DNA from: Actinomycetes bacterium | GTDB lineage: Bacteria; Actinomycetota; Actinomycetes; Actinomycetales; Cellulomonadaceae | Assembly: GCA_023418375.1 (NCBI GenBank) | Contig: JAEZZV010000145.1 | Location: 1-15,717, forward strand | Direction of reading: 5' to 3' | DNA length: 15,717 nt | Shown: piece by piece, positions 1-7,200 of the stretch | Layout of the letters: every line of letters starts with the position of its first letter | Position numbering within the stretch: the stretch's first letter is position 1 | Notes under the pieces: generated by a model | What the model saw: only the letters and a program-made list of their open reading frames with translations | Told to the model about the DNA's origin: nothing | The model's database searches: none | Made by a program: the position numbers and the translations under genes

Positions 1-150
1 CGAGCACCGCGTTGCCGGAGACCGACTGCGGGATCGGGTTGTTGGCGACCTCGCTGACGGCGGCGCGCTCGGTGCTGGCGGCACGCCGTCGTGGTGGGGG
101 CGGTCGAGCAGGTGCGTCGCGGGCACCACGGAGGACGGCGCCGCCGTCAT
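1..150 (-). pseudogene. 5' end of the gene after malG, apparently frameshifted and cut by the window edge
   Basis: An ATG at 150-148 overlaps the malG stop as ATGA, the usual sign of translational coupling. The first 22 codons (start MTAAPSSVVPATHLLDRPHHDG) have G or C in every third position. From about position 84 that frame becomes Pro/Ser/Arg-rich with many A/T wobble bases, while the frame one base back becomes fully G/C at third positions and reads RAASTERAAVSEVANNPIPQ and onward to the window edge. No ATG, GTG or TTG start exists in that second frame between the malG stop and the switch. The simplest reading is one gene with a one-base deletion (or two-base insertion) near 80-86. This may be a real inactivation or a sequence error. 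Position in the operon suggests a sugar-processing enzyme, but too little remains to name it. The matching plus-strand frame shares the same wobble positions, so strand rests on the ATGA overlap and more favourable codons. Confidence 0.4.
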
Positions 151-1073
151 CCCTTGACCGCGCCGGCGGTCAGGCCGCCGACGATGTACTTCTGCAGGAA
201 GAGGAAGAGGACCAGCACCGGGACCGCGGCGATGACCGCGCCCGCGGCGAACAGGCCCCAGTTCGCCTCGAGCAGCGCGGAGACCCAGCCGTACAGCCCG
301 ACGGCGAGCGTCCAGTTCGACTCGGACTGCAGGATCACGCGGGCGATGATGAACTCGCCGAACGTGCTGATGAACGACAGCAGCCCCACGACCGCGAGGA
401 TCGGCGAGACCAGGCGAAGGATGATCGTCCAGTAGATCTGGGTGTGCGTGGCGCCGTCGATCTTGGCCGCCTCGTCGAGCTCGCGGGGCACCGTGTTGAA
501 GAAGCCGTACATGAGGAACGTGTTCACGCCCAGCGCGCCGCCCAGGTACACGCAGATCAGCGCGATCTTGGAGTTCACACCGAGCGTCGGCACCACGTTC
601 CCCAGCCCGAGCAGCAGCAGGAAGATCGCCACGAACGCGAGCATCTGCGGGAACATCTGGATGACGAGCAGCGACGTCAGGCCCGCCCGCCGTCCGCTGA
701 ACCGGAACCGCGAGAACGCGTACGCGGCGGACGCCCCCATGAGCACCGTGCCGATCGCCGTCGTGATGGCGATGAACAGGGTGTTGCCCATCCACGTCCA
801 GAACACCGTGTCGCCGAGCGCGCTGTAGTTCTCCGTGCTGACCTCGCTGAACAGCGCGTTCGAGCCGGTGAGCGTGCCGCCCTCGGACAGGGAGGCCGAC
901 ACGACGTAGACGAGCGGGAACGCGGCGTAGACGACCGCCACGACGCCGACGACGTGCCGCCAGCCGATCTCGCCGAGCCAGCGGCGCGTGCTCATCCGGT
1001 TGCGCTGCGGCGCGGCCTCGACGGCCGAGGCGCCCCGCGGGACCGAGGCGGCGACGGGTGCGGGCGTGGCCAT
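147..1073 (-). CDS. malG: MalG-type ABC transporter permease for maltose/maltodextrin
   Basis: 308 aa, about the usual length of MalG. It is an inner-membrane permease of the binding-protein-dependent (CUT1) sugar importers. After a roughly 38-residue cytoplasmic N-terminus there are about six membrane segments (near 41-61, 95-118, 136-158, 168-190, 224-245 and 276-295). The cytoplasmic EAA loop that docks the ATPase is clear at 201-220 (EAAKIDGATHTQIYWTIILR), with the conserved EAA and G. The C-terminus ending YIVGGLTAGAVKG is typical of the family. The start is ATG at 1073, one base after the malF stop; a GAGGAG lies about 10 nt upstream, inside the last codons of malF. A second Met at residue 27 has no ribosome site. 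It should pair with MalF and take substrate from MalE. No ATPase gene is visible in the window. Confidence 0.93.
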   Translation of the reverse strand: MATPAPVAASVPRGASAVEAAPQRNRMSTRRWLGEIGWRHVVGVVAVVYAAFPLVYVVSASLSEGGTLTGSNALFSEVSTENYSALGDTVFWTWMGNTLFIAITTAIGTVLMGASAAYAFSRFRFSGRRAGLTSLLVIQMFPQMLAFVAIFLLLLGLGNVVPTLGVNSKIALICVYLGGALGVNTFLMYGFFNTVPRELDEAAKIDGATHTQIYWTIILRLVSPILAVVGLLSFISTFGEFIIARVILQSESNWTLAVGLYGWVSALLEANWGLFAAGAVIAAVPVLVLFLFLQKYIVGGLTAGAVKG

Positions 1074-1074
1074 G

Positions 1075-2712
1075 TCAGCTCATCTCCTCGAGCTTGCGGG
1101 TCTGGCGGAAGGCGAGGGCGGAGACGGTCGCGACGATGACGAAGATGACGATCGACAGCGCACTGGCCAGGCCGTAGTTCTTCGGTGCCGACCCGTCGAT
1201 GCCGGACACGTTGTAGACCATCGAGATGAGGATGTCCGTGTGCCCCAGCGGCACCGATGCGTCGGTGAAGCGCGGACCGCCGTTGGTGAGCATGTAGATC
1301 AGCGTGAAGTTGTTGAAGTTGAAGGCGAACGACGAGATCAGCAGGGGCCCGGTCGCGACCAGCAGCAGCGGCATGACCACCGAGCGCCACGTCCGGAACC
1401 TGCTCGCGCCGTCGACCTTGGCCGCCTCGAGCAGGTCGTGCGGGATGGCCTGCAGGGCACCCGTCGTGATGAGGAACATGTAGGGGAAGCCCAACCAGAG
1501 GTTCACCCCGAGCACCGAGAGCTTCGCGAGCCACGGGTCGGTGAGCCACCCGATCTCCGCGCCGCCGAGCAGCACCTCGTTGATGAAGCCGAACCGACGG
1601 TTGAGCAGGCCCGACCACAGCAGCGCCGCCAGGAAGCCGGGGATCGCGTACGGCAGGATCATGAGCGTGCGGTAGACCTTGCGGCCGCGCATCCGCGGGT
1701 CGTTGAACACCATCGCCAGGAACAGGCCCAGCAGGAACGTCGTGACGACGGACAGCACGGCGAACGCGAACGTCCACGCGAGGATCCGCAGGAACGGGCC
1801 GGCGTAGCGCTCGTCGCCGAACGCGGTCGAGAAGTTCTCCAGCCCGACCGGGACCCGCCAGCCGACGCCGAGCGTCGTGCCGTCCTCGGCCTCGAACAGA
1901 CCCTGGGCGTTGGGCCGGTACGTCGTCCCCGTGGTCAGGTCCGTCATGGTGTCGGCCGCGTCGTCGTACTGCAGCGACGGCCGGTAGGAGTACCCGGTCC
2001 GGGCGTCCTGCGTCCGGATGGAGCCGGCCTCGGGGTCGTCGGACACGGGGACCCGCAGGTTCGTCACCTCACCCTGGCGCGCGAGGATCTGCTCGCGCGG
2101 CAGCAGGGTCCAGCCGGGCACGGCGGTGATGGTGGTGCCGTCGACGGTCGCCCCGTCGACGGTCTCGAGCGGAGTCTCGGCCGTGCCTGCCAGAACCGCG
2201 CTGTCGCGGACGACGGCGAAGCCGAGGTCGCCGTCACCGTCCGCGACGACCGCGAGGGGGACGCCCACGCTCCCCTCGACCCGACGCTCGTTCTGCGCGA
2301 GGAGCGCCGAGATGGCGTCCTCCTTGGTCGAGTTGTGGCCGTCGCCGTAGTTGGTGAACGCGACGTAGCCCGTGTAGCCGACGACGTAGATCTGGTACAC
2401 GAGGAGGAAGACCAGGCCGGGGAGGATGTACTTCATCGGCAGGGCCCGGCGGGAGAAGTAGACGTAGTCGGCGGCCACGACCAGCGCGACCATCGACCAG
2501 AGGATGCCGTACGAGCCCTCCGACCAGGCCGCCAGCACCACGTACGCGCCGAACGCGTTGACCAGCGCCATCAGCGCGATCTTCACGAGAAGCCCGCTGA
2601 CGCTGCCCGACCTGCGCGGCTCCCGGACGCGGCGCGTGGGACGGCCGGTCGGCGGGCCGTCCGCGGGCGGGGCGGCTGTCGGGACGACCGACGTGGGCTG
2701 CGACGTGCTCAT
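1075..2712 (-). CDS. malF: MalF-type ABC transporter permease with large extracytoplasmic loop
   Basis: 545 aa from ATG 2712, chosen because GGAG lies 7 nt upstream; the frame stays open to 2835 but that extension has no ribosome site and a Pro/Arg-rich, non-conserved sequence. Membrane segments are seen near 43-63, 68-86, 95-119, 308-336, 350-370, 398-420, 446-463 and 514-535. A hydrophilic domain of about 185 residues lies between the third and fourth. This matches the E. coli MalF plan of eight segments with a P2 loop that contacts MalE. The EAA loop is at 429-448 (EAAKVDGASRFRTWRSVVMP). The N-terminus (1-40) is Pro/Thr/Arg-rich and probably cytoplasmic. It is the partner permease of MalG, separated by one base, so the two are certainly co-transcribed. 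Assignment to maltose over another alpha-glucoside rests on the P2-like loop and the neighbours. Confidence 0.92.
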   Translation of the reverse strand: MSTSQPTSVVPTAAPPADGPPTGRPTRRVREPRRSGSVSGLLVKIALMALVNAFGAYVVLAAWSEGSYGILWSMVALVVAADYVYFSRRALPMKYILPGLVFLLVYQIYVVGYTGYVAFTNYGDGHNSTKEDAISALLAQNERRVEGSVGVPLAVVADGDGDLGFAVVRDSAVLAGTAETPLETVDGATVDGTTITAVPGWTLLPREQILARQGEVTNLRVPVSDDPEAGSIRTQDARTGYSYRPSLQYDDAADTMTDLTTGTTYRPNAQGLFEAEDGTTLGVGWRVPVGLENFSTAFGDERYAGPFLRILAWTFAFAVLSVVTTFLLGLFLAMVFNDPRMRGRKVYRTLMILPYAIPGFLAALLWSGLLNRRFGFINEVLLGGAEIGWLTDPWLAKLSVLGVNLWLGFPYMFLITTGALQAIPHDLLEAAKVDGASRFRTWRSVVMPLLLVATGPLLISSFAFNFNNFTLIYMLTNGGPRFTDASVPLGHTDILISMVYNVSGIDGSAPKNYGLASALSIVIFVIVATVSALAFRQTRKLEEMS

Positions 2713-2719
2713 GTGTGAA

Positions 2720-2723
2720 CTCC
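2720..2723 (-). promoter_or_regulatory. Ribosome binding site that sets the malF start
   Basis: GGAG on the minus strand, 7 nt before ATG 2712. It decides against the 41-codon longer open frame that begins at 2835, which would start inside the hairpin 3' of malE. Confidence 0.75.
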
Positions 2724-2805
2724 GCACCGTTGCGCTGGTCCATCGTGGGCTGGGCTGGGGCCCGGGGTGGCGGGCCGAGGCGGCGGGTGTCGCCGCGGGC
2801 ACCCG

Positions 2806-2838
2806 CGGGTGGAGCGACCGCGTGGGCCGCTCCACCCG
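2806..2838 (-). terminator. Stem-loop between malE and malF (attenuator or mRNA-stabilising hairpin)
   Basis: A perfect 11-bp inverted repeat (arms 2806-2816 and 2828-2838, 11-nt loop) begins 13 nt after the malE stop. No T-run follows on the minus strand, so it is not a classical terminator. A second 7-bp hairpin (2793-2799 with 2802-2808) shares bases 2806-2808 with its distal arm and could compete with it. By analogy with malE-malF spacers elsewhere, it would let binding protein be made in excess of permeases. The structure is seen; the role is inferred. Confidence 0.55.
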
Positions 2839-2851
2839 GGGCGTTGCCTGC

Positions 2852-4096
2852 TCAGGCGGCGTCGAGCGCGCCCTGGATGTCGGTCGCCATCTTGTCCCAG
2901 GTGCTGACCGGGTCGGCGCCGTTGAGGAGGTTCGCCTCGGTGACGCCCCAGAACTCCCACACGGCGCCCATCTCGGGGATGGACGGCATGGGCACGGCCT
3001 CGGCGCCGACGGCGCGGAAGCCCGCGGTGATCGGGTCGGACGAGGCCGCGTCGGCGGCGGCGATGAGAGCCGGCGGACGGTCGCCGGCCTCGTACAGCGC
3101 CAGCTGCGCCTCCTCGGTCGCCATGTAGTTGACGAGGAAGTCGTTGGCGAGGAGCGCGTTCTCGCTCTGCGCGCTGACGTAGAAGCCCTGGACGCCGACG
3201 AACGGCTGCGCCGGCTGGCCGCCGGCGGACGGGATCGGGTCGATCGCCAGCTCGAGGCCCTCGAACGAACCGAGCATCCACGGGCCGCCGATGATGAACG
3301 GGGACTCGCCGTTCTTGAACGCCTCGACGGCGATGTCGTAGGTCACGGCCGTGTCGAGGATGCCGGCGGCGCCCTGCGCCGCGAGCCACTGCGCGAACGC
3401 GGCGCCGGACTCGCCGCCGAGCGCGAGCTCGGCCGTGTAGGAGCCGTCGTCGTTCTGGACGAAGACGGGCGCGCCGAACGACGTCTGCAGCGGGTAGGCG
3501 GTGTAGGGGTCACCCGTCTCGCCGACCTGGAGCAGGATCGGGAAGGTCGTGCCGGCGGCCTGCCCCATCGCGACCGCGTCGTCCCACGTGGCCGGAGCCT
3601 CGGGCGCGAGCGCGGTGTTGCGGATGAGCGCGATGTTCTCGACGGCGTACGGCAGGCCGTAGACCTGGCCGTCGTAGGTGAAGGCGTCGAGCGCGACCTG
3701 CTCGAACTCGCTCGCCTTCTCACCCAGCTCGATCGGGGCGACCACACCGTTCGCGGTGAGCTCCCCCAGCCAGTCGTGGGCGCCGACGGTGATGTCCGGG
3801 CCCTCGCCCGTGGGCACCTGGGCGTTGAAGTCGGCGCGGATGTCCTCGAAGTTCTTCAGGACGATCTCGACGGCGGTGCCGGTGGCCGCCTCGTAGTCGG
3901 CGGCCGCGGCCTCGACGGCCGCCTGGCGGGTCTCGTCCACCCACACGGTGATGCTGCCGCCGTCGCCGGCGGGCGCCGCCTCGGTGGTCTCCGGGGCCTC
4001 GGTCTCGGCCGGCTCCTCGGTGTCGTCGCCTCCGCAGGCGGCAAGGGTGAGCGCGGCGCTCAGTGCCACCGCGGTCAGCGTGATGCTCCGTCGCAT
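2852..4096 (-). CDS. malE: Maltose/maltodextrin-binding lipoprotein (MalE type)
   Basis: 414 aa extracellular solute-binding protein of an ABC importer. The start is ATG 4096, with GGAG 6 nt upstream; an upstream extension to 4222 would bury the signal peptide. The N-terminus MRRSITLTAVALSAALTLAAC is a lipoprotein signal with the lipobox LAAC, so Cys21 should be lipidated and the protein tethered to the outer face of the membrane. An acidic Glu/Thr/Ala linker (22-47) precedes the binding domain. Features of the maltose branch include the region 368-384 (VPMPSIPEMGAVWEFWG), close to the conserved PMPNIPEM-type segment of MalE proteins. It is the first gene of the operon, 139 bp ahead of malF, with a stem-loop in the gap. 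The substrate could be maltose, maltodextrins or a related alpha-glucoside; the neighbouring alpha-glucosidase supports this group. Confidence 0.92.
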   Translation of the reverse strand: MRRSITLTAVALSAALTLAACGGDDTEEPAETEAPETTEAAPAGDGGSITVWVDETRQAAVEAAAADYEAATGTAVEIVLKNFEDIRADFNAQVPTGEGPDITVGAHDWLGELTANGVVAPIELGEKASEFEQVALDAFTYDGQVYGLPYAVENIALIRNTALAPEAPATWDDAVAMGQAAGTTFPILLQVGETGDPYTAYPLQTSFGAPVFVQNDDGSYTAELALGGESGAAFAQWLAAQGAAGILDTAVTYDIAVEAFKNGESPFIIGGPWMLGSFEGLELAIDPIPSAGGQPAQPFVGVQGFYVSAQSENALLANDFLVNYMATEEAQLALYEAGDRPPALIAAADAASSDPITAGFRAVGAEAVPMPSIPEMGAVWEFWGVTEANLLNGADPVSTWDKMATDIQGALDAA

Positions 4097-4157
4097 CGGG
4101 GTCTCCAAACGACTCGTGGTCACGGCCGCGGGTGCCGGACGGCCCCCGTCGGCCCTG

Positions 4158-4226
4158 TTGCTGGAAACGTAACCCGGCGATTGCCGCAACTGCAAACCCT
4201 TGCGGTAACTTTCAGGTATCACTTGC
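4158..4226. promoter_or_regulatory. Cluster of TTGC/GCAA operator-like elements in the divergent malE-lacI region
   Basis: TTGC occurs at 4158, 4181, 4200 and 4223, and GCAA at 4186 and 4192. They form a 9-bp odd palindrome TTGCCGCAA (4181-4189) and an inverted pair GCAA-ACCC-TTGC (4192-4203). The four TTGC copies are spaced 23, 19 and 23 bp apart. A separate imperfect palindrome with a central CG (GGAAACGTAACC, 4163-4174) resembles LacI-family operators and covers the candidate malE -10 box. The adjacent LacI-type protein is the likely binder. Confidence 0.55.
4166..4195 (-). promoter_or_regulatory. Candidate malE promoter
   Basis: On the minus strand, TTGCAG (4195-4190) and TACGTT (4171-4166) are separated by 18 bp and fit a -35 box and an actinobacterial TAnnnT -10 box. 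The predicted start near 4159 gives a leader of about 60 nt before the malE ATG. The TTGCCGCAA palindrome lies in the spacer, a placement typical of repression. Confidence 0.45.
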
Positions 4227-4254
4227 CGACGGATGTGCCGGGTGGCGTACCACG

Positions 4255-4261
4255 AAGGAGG
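4255..4261 (+). promoter_or_regulatory. Strong ribosome binding site that sets the lacI-family start
   Basis: AAGGAGG lies 5 nt before GTG 4267. It fixes the start 45 codons inside an open frame that begins at 4132 and would otherwise run across the malE promoter. Confidence 0.85.
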
Positions 4262-4266
4262 TCACG

Positions 4267-5334
4267 GTGTCCTCTACGCTGCGGCACGTGCGCACCCGGT
4301 TGAAGGACTTGGCTGATCAGGCCGGTGTGAGCACGGCAACGGTCTCCCGCGTCCTCAACGGCAAGCCCGGTGTCGCCGCCGAGACGCGCAAGGCCGTTCT
4401 CGCCGCCCTCGACGTGCTCGGGTACGACCGCCCGGAGAAGTTGCGCAACAGGCCGCAGGGGCTCGTCGGCCTCATCGTCCCTGAGCTGGACAACCCGGTC
4501 TTCCCTGCCCTGGCACAGGCGATCGAGACCACGCTCGCCGACCGCGGCTACACGCCCCTGCTGTGCACCCAGTCCCCCGGCGGCACCACGGAGGACGAGT
4601 ACGTCGACATGCTCATCGAGCACGGGGTCGACGGCATCGTGTTCGTCTCGGGACGGCACGCGGACACCGCCGCCTCGACCGAGCGCTACCACCGGCTGCG
4701 GGGGCGCGGCGTGCCGATCGTCTTCGTCAACGGCTACGCGGCCGGCGTCGACGCGCCCTCGGTCTCGACCGACGACGCCGTCGCCATCACCCTGGCGGTC
4801 CGGCACCTGGTGAGCCTCGGGCACCACGACATCGGGCTCGCCGTCGGCCCGGACCGGTACGTGCCGGCCCGGCGCAAGATCGCGACGTTCGCGACGCTGC
4901 TCGACCAGCGCGAGCCAGGAGGCGACGTGGCCCGGCACGTCGTGTCGACGCTGTTCACCGTCGAGGGCGGACAGGTCGCCGGCGGCGAGCTCATCGACAG
5001 CGGGCACACGGCGGTCGTCTGCGGCTCGGACCTCATGGCCCTCGGTGTCATCCGGGCGGCCCGGTCGCGCGGGATGCGCGTGCCCGAGGACCTGTCGGTC
5101 GTCGGCTTCGACGACTCGCCCCTCATCGCGTTCACCGACCCTCCCCTCACCACCGTCCGGCAGCCGGTGGTGAGCATGGGCAAGGCCGCCGTGAGCGCCC
5201 TCATCGCCGAGATCGTCGGCCAGCGCGTCTCCCGGACGGAGCTCCTGTTCCACCCCGAGCTCATCGTCCGCTCGTCGACCGCGCCCGCCCCCGCAAGGAC
5301 CTCTGCCCCGGCGAACTCCGCCGCTGCTTCCTAG
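4267..5334 (+). CDS. LacI-family transcriptional regulator of the maltose genes
   Basis: 355 aa from GTG 4267, which has AAGGAGG 5 nt upstream. The helix-turn-helix is at about 11-34 (DLADQAGVSTATVSRVLNG), followed by the hinge helix near 37-57. A periplasmic-binding-type effector domain runs from GLVGLIVPELDNPVFPALAQ (66-85) to about 335, with the typical GSDLMALGVIRAARSRGMRVPEDLSVVGFDDSP segment spread over 253-284 and LTTVRQP (294-300). The last about 18 residues are an Ala/Pro/Ser tail. It is transcribed away from malE and upstream of an alpha-glucosidase, so it most probably represses the mal genes until a malto-oligosaccharide or related sugar binds. Target and effector are inferred from position only. 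A GTG further in (4291) is possible but has no ribosome site. Confidence 0.93.
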   Translation: MSSTLRHVRTRLKDLADQAGVSTATVSRVLNGKPGVAAETRKAVLAALDVLGYDRPEKLRNRPQGLVGLIVPELDNPVFPALAQAIETTLADRGYTPLLCTQSPGGTTEDEYVDMLIEHGVDGIVFVSGRHADTAASTERYHRLRGRGVPIVFVNGYAAGVDAPSVSTDDAVAITLAVRHLVSLGHHDIGLAVGPDRYVPARRKIATFATLLDQREPGGDVARHVVSTLFTVEGGQVAGGELIDSGHTAVVCGSDLMALGVIRAARSRGMRVPEDLSVVGFDDSPLIAFTDPPLTTVRQPVVSMGKAAVSALIAEIVGQRVSRTELLFHPELIVRSSTAPAPARTSAPANSAAAS

Positions 5335-5348
5335 GCTGGCCACGTCGG

Positions 5349-5367
5349 GACCGCGCCGGGCGCGGTC
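5349..5367 (+). terminator. Hairpin between the regulator and the alpha-glucosidase
   Basis: GACCGCG (5349-5355) and CGCGGTC (5361-5367) form a perfect 7-bp GC-rich stem with a 5-nt loop, 14 nt after the regulator stop. There is no T-run. It may be a weak terminator, or an attenuator between the two genes. Confidence 0.4.
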
Positions 5368-5406
5368 GTCGGCGGAGCCGTACCCGCACACCTACCCGGG
5401 AGAGTC

Positions 5407-7188
5407 GTGACCTCGATCCTGTCCGCCCTCGCACAGCCGTCCACCACGACGACGCTCGTCCACCGTGCCCTCGCAGGCTCCCCGGAGTGGTGGCGCACGG
5501 CGGTGATCTACCAGGTCTACCCACGCTCGTTCGCGGACGGGAACGGCGACGGCGTCGGCGACATCCCCGGGATCACGGCGCGCCTGAAGCACCTCGTGCG
5601 GCTCGGCGTGGACGCGATCTGGCTCTCGCCCTTCTACCGCTCCCCGCACCACGACGCCGGCTACGACGTCGCCGACTACCGCGACATCGACCCGCTGTTC
5701 GGCACGCTCGCCGACGCGGACGCGATGCTCGCCGAGGCTCACCGGCTCGGGCTGCGCGTGATCGTCGACCTGGTGCCCAACCACACGTCGTTCGAGCACC
5801 CGTGGTTCAAGGCCGCCGTGGCCGCGGGCCCGGGTTCCCCCGAGCGCGCCCGCTACATCTTCCGCGACGGCAAGGGCCCGGAGGGCGCGCAGCCGCCGAA
5901 CGACTGGCGCTCGACCTTCGGCGGTGCCGCGTGGACCCGGGTGACCGAGCCGGACGGCACGGCCGGCCAGTGGTACCTGCACCTGTTCGACGAGTCGCAG
6001 CCCGACCTGGACTGGACCAACCCCGAGGTGCACGAGGAGTTCCGCTCGATCCTGCGGTTCTGGCTGGACCGGGGCGTCGACGGCTTCCGGGTGGACGTCG
6101 CGCACGGGCTGGTCAAGGAGCCGGGGCTGCCGGACTTCCCCGCGCCGACGGCCGCCGTCGCCCCGCCGCACGAGGGCACGCTCGGCTCGGAGGACGGGGC
6201 GACCGGCGCCGGCTCGCTCGGGCCCATGTGGGACCAGAACGGGGTCCACGAGATCTACCGCGAGTGGCACCAGGTGCTCGCCGAGTACGACGGCGACCGG
6301 GCGCTCGTCGCCGAGGCATGGGTCGAGCCCCTGAGCCGCCTGGCGCTGTACGTGCGGCCCGACGAGATGCAGCAGGCGTTCAACTTCTCGTTCCTCACCT
6401 CGCTGTGGACCGCGCCCGACCTGCGCGGCGTGATCACCGAGTCCCTCGTGACCAACGACGGCGTCGGCGCGCCGACGACCTGGGTCCTGTCGAACCACGA
6501 CGTCGTGCGGCACCCCACGCGGCTCGGCCTCGCCGTGCCCGGCGGGAAGCCCGAGGGCATCGGCGTCGGCGACCCCCAGCCCGACGAGGAGCTCGGGCTG
6601 CGCCGCGGCCGGGCCGCGAGCCTGCTCATGCTCGCGCTCCCCGGGTCCGCGTACCTCTACCAGGGTGAGGAGCTCGGCCTGCCCGAGCACACCACGCTCG
6701 ACGACGACGAGCGCCAGGACCCCACGTGGTGGCGCTCGGAGCACACGAGCCGCGGTCGCGACGGCTGCCGGGTCCCGCTGCCCTGGGAGGCGGACGCCCC
6801 CGCCTTCGGCTTCTCGTCGACGGGACGGAGCTGGCTGACGCAGCCGGCGACGTGGGCGCGGTACGCGCTCGACCGCCAGCGGTGCGTGCCGGGCTCCACG
6901 TTCGAGATGTACCGCGCCGCGCTCGGACTGCGCCGGGAGTACCACCTCGGCTCGGGCTCGCTCGGCTGGGTGGACGGCCTGGCCGACGGCGCCTCGGACT
7001 CCCTGGTGGCGTTCGTCAACCGCGAGGTGCTCGTGGTGACGAACGTCGGGACCGAGCCCGTCGTCCTCGAGGGAACGGATCTGGAGGTCCTCGTCTCGTC
7101 GGCCGACCTCCCGACGGGCCAGGACGGCGGCAGCACCGTCGCGGTCCCCCCGGACGTCACGGTCTGGGTGCGCCGGCGCGAAGGCTGA
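5407..7188 (+). CDS. Alpha-glucosidase, glycoside hydrolase family 13
   Basis: 593 aa from GTG 5407, with GGGAG about 4 nt upstream. The four GH13 motifs are present: DLVPNH (121-126), GFRVD with the nucleophile Asp230, VAEAW with the acid/base Glu303, and SNHD with the transition-state Asp365. The N-terminal WWRTAVIYQVYPRSFADGNG (28-47) and IWLSPFYRSPHHDAGYDVAD (71-90) are typical of cytoplasmic exo-acting alpha-glucosidases of the oligo-1,6-glucosidase/maltase group. There is no signal peptide; residues 1-27 are a Thr/Ala-rich, non-conserved leader. It should release glucose from maltose or short alpha-glucosides brought in by the neighbouring importer. The linkage preferred (alpha-1,4 or alpha-1,6) cannot be read from the sequence with certainty. 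The 72-bp gap to the regulator suggests co-transcription, modulated by the hairpin in it. Confidence 0.93.
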   Translation: MTSILSALAQPSTTTTLVHRALAGSPEWWRTAVIYQVYPRSFADGNGDGVGDIPGITARLKHLVRLGVDAIWLSPFYRSPHHDAGYDVADYRDIDPLFGTLADADAMLAEAHRLGLRVIVDLVPNHTSFEHPWFKAAVAAGPGSPERARYIFRDGKGPEGAQPPNDWRSTFGGAAWTRVTEPDGTAGQWYLHLFDESQPDLDWTNPEVHEEFRSILRFWLDRGVDGFRVDVAHGLVKEPGLPDFPAPTAAVAPPHEGTLGSEDGATGAGSLGPMWDQNGVHEIYREWHQVLAEYDGDRALVAEAWVEPLSRLALYVRPDEMQQAFNFSFLTSLWTAPDLRGVITESLVTNDGVGAPTTWVLSNHDVVRHPTRLGLAVPGGKPEGIGVGDPQPDEELGLRRGRAASLLMLALPGSAYLYQGEELGLPEHTTLDDDERQDPTWWRSEHTSRGRDGCRVPLPWEADAPAFGFSSTGRSWLTQPATWARYALDRQRCVPGSTFEMYRAALGLRREYHLGSGSLGWVDGLADGASDSLVAFVNREVLVVTNVGTEPVVLEGTDLEVLVSSADLPTGQDGGSTVAVPPDVTVWVRRREG

Positions 7189-7200
7189 GCCGCCGCCGGG

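Noticed and set aside
988..2718. 576-codon open frame on the plus strand
   Set aside because: Antisense to malF and the start of malG, with low-complexity Arg/Asp/Glu/Val sequence.
2504..4303. 599-codon open frame on the plus strand
   Set aside because: Antisense to malE and its promoter; crosses the start of the regulator out of frame.
4563..6668. 701-codon open frame on the plus strand
   Set aside because: Runs out of frame through both the LacI-family gene and the GH13 gene; almost entirely Arg/Ala/Gly/Pro.
5392..6945. 517-codon open frame on the minus strand
   Set aside because: Antisense to the GH13 gene, whose four catalytic motifs are intact.
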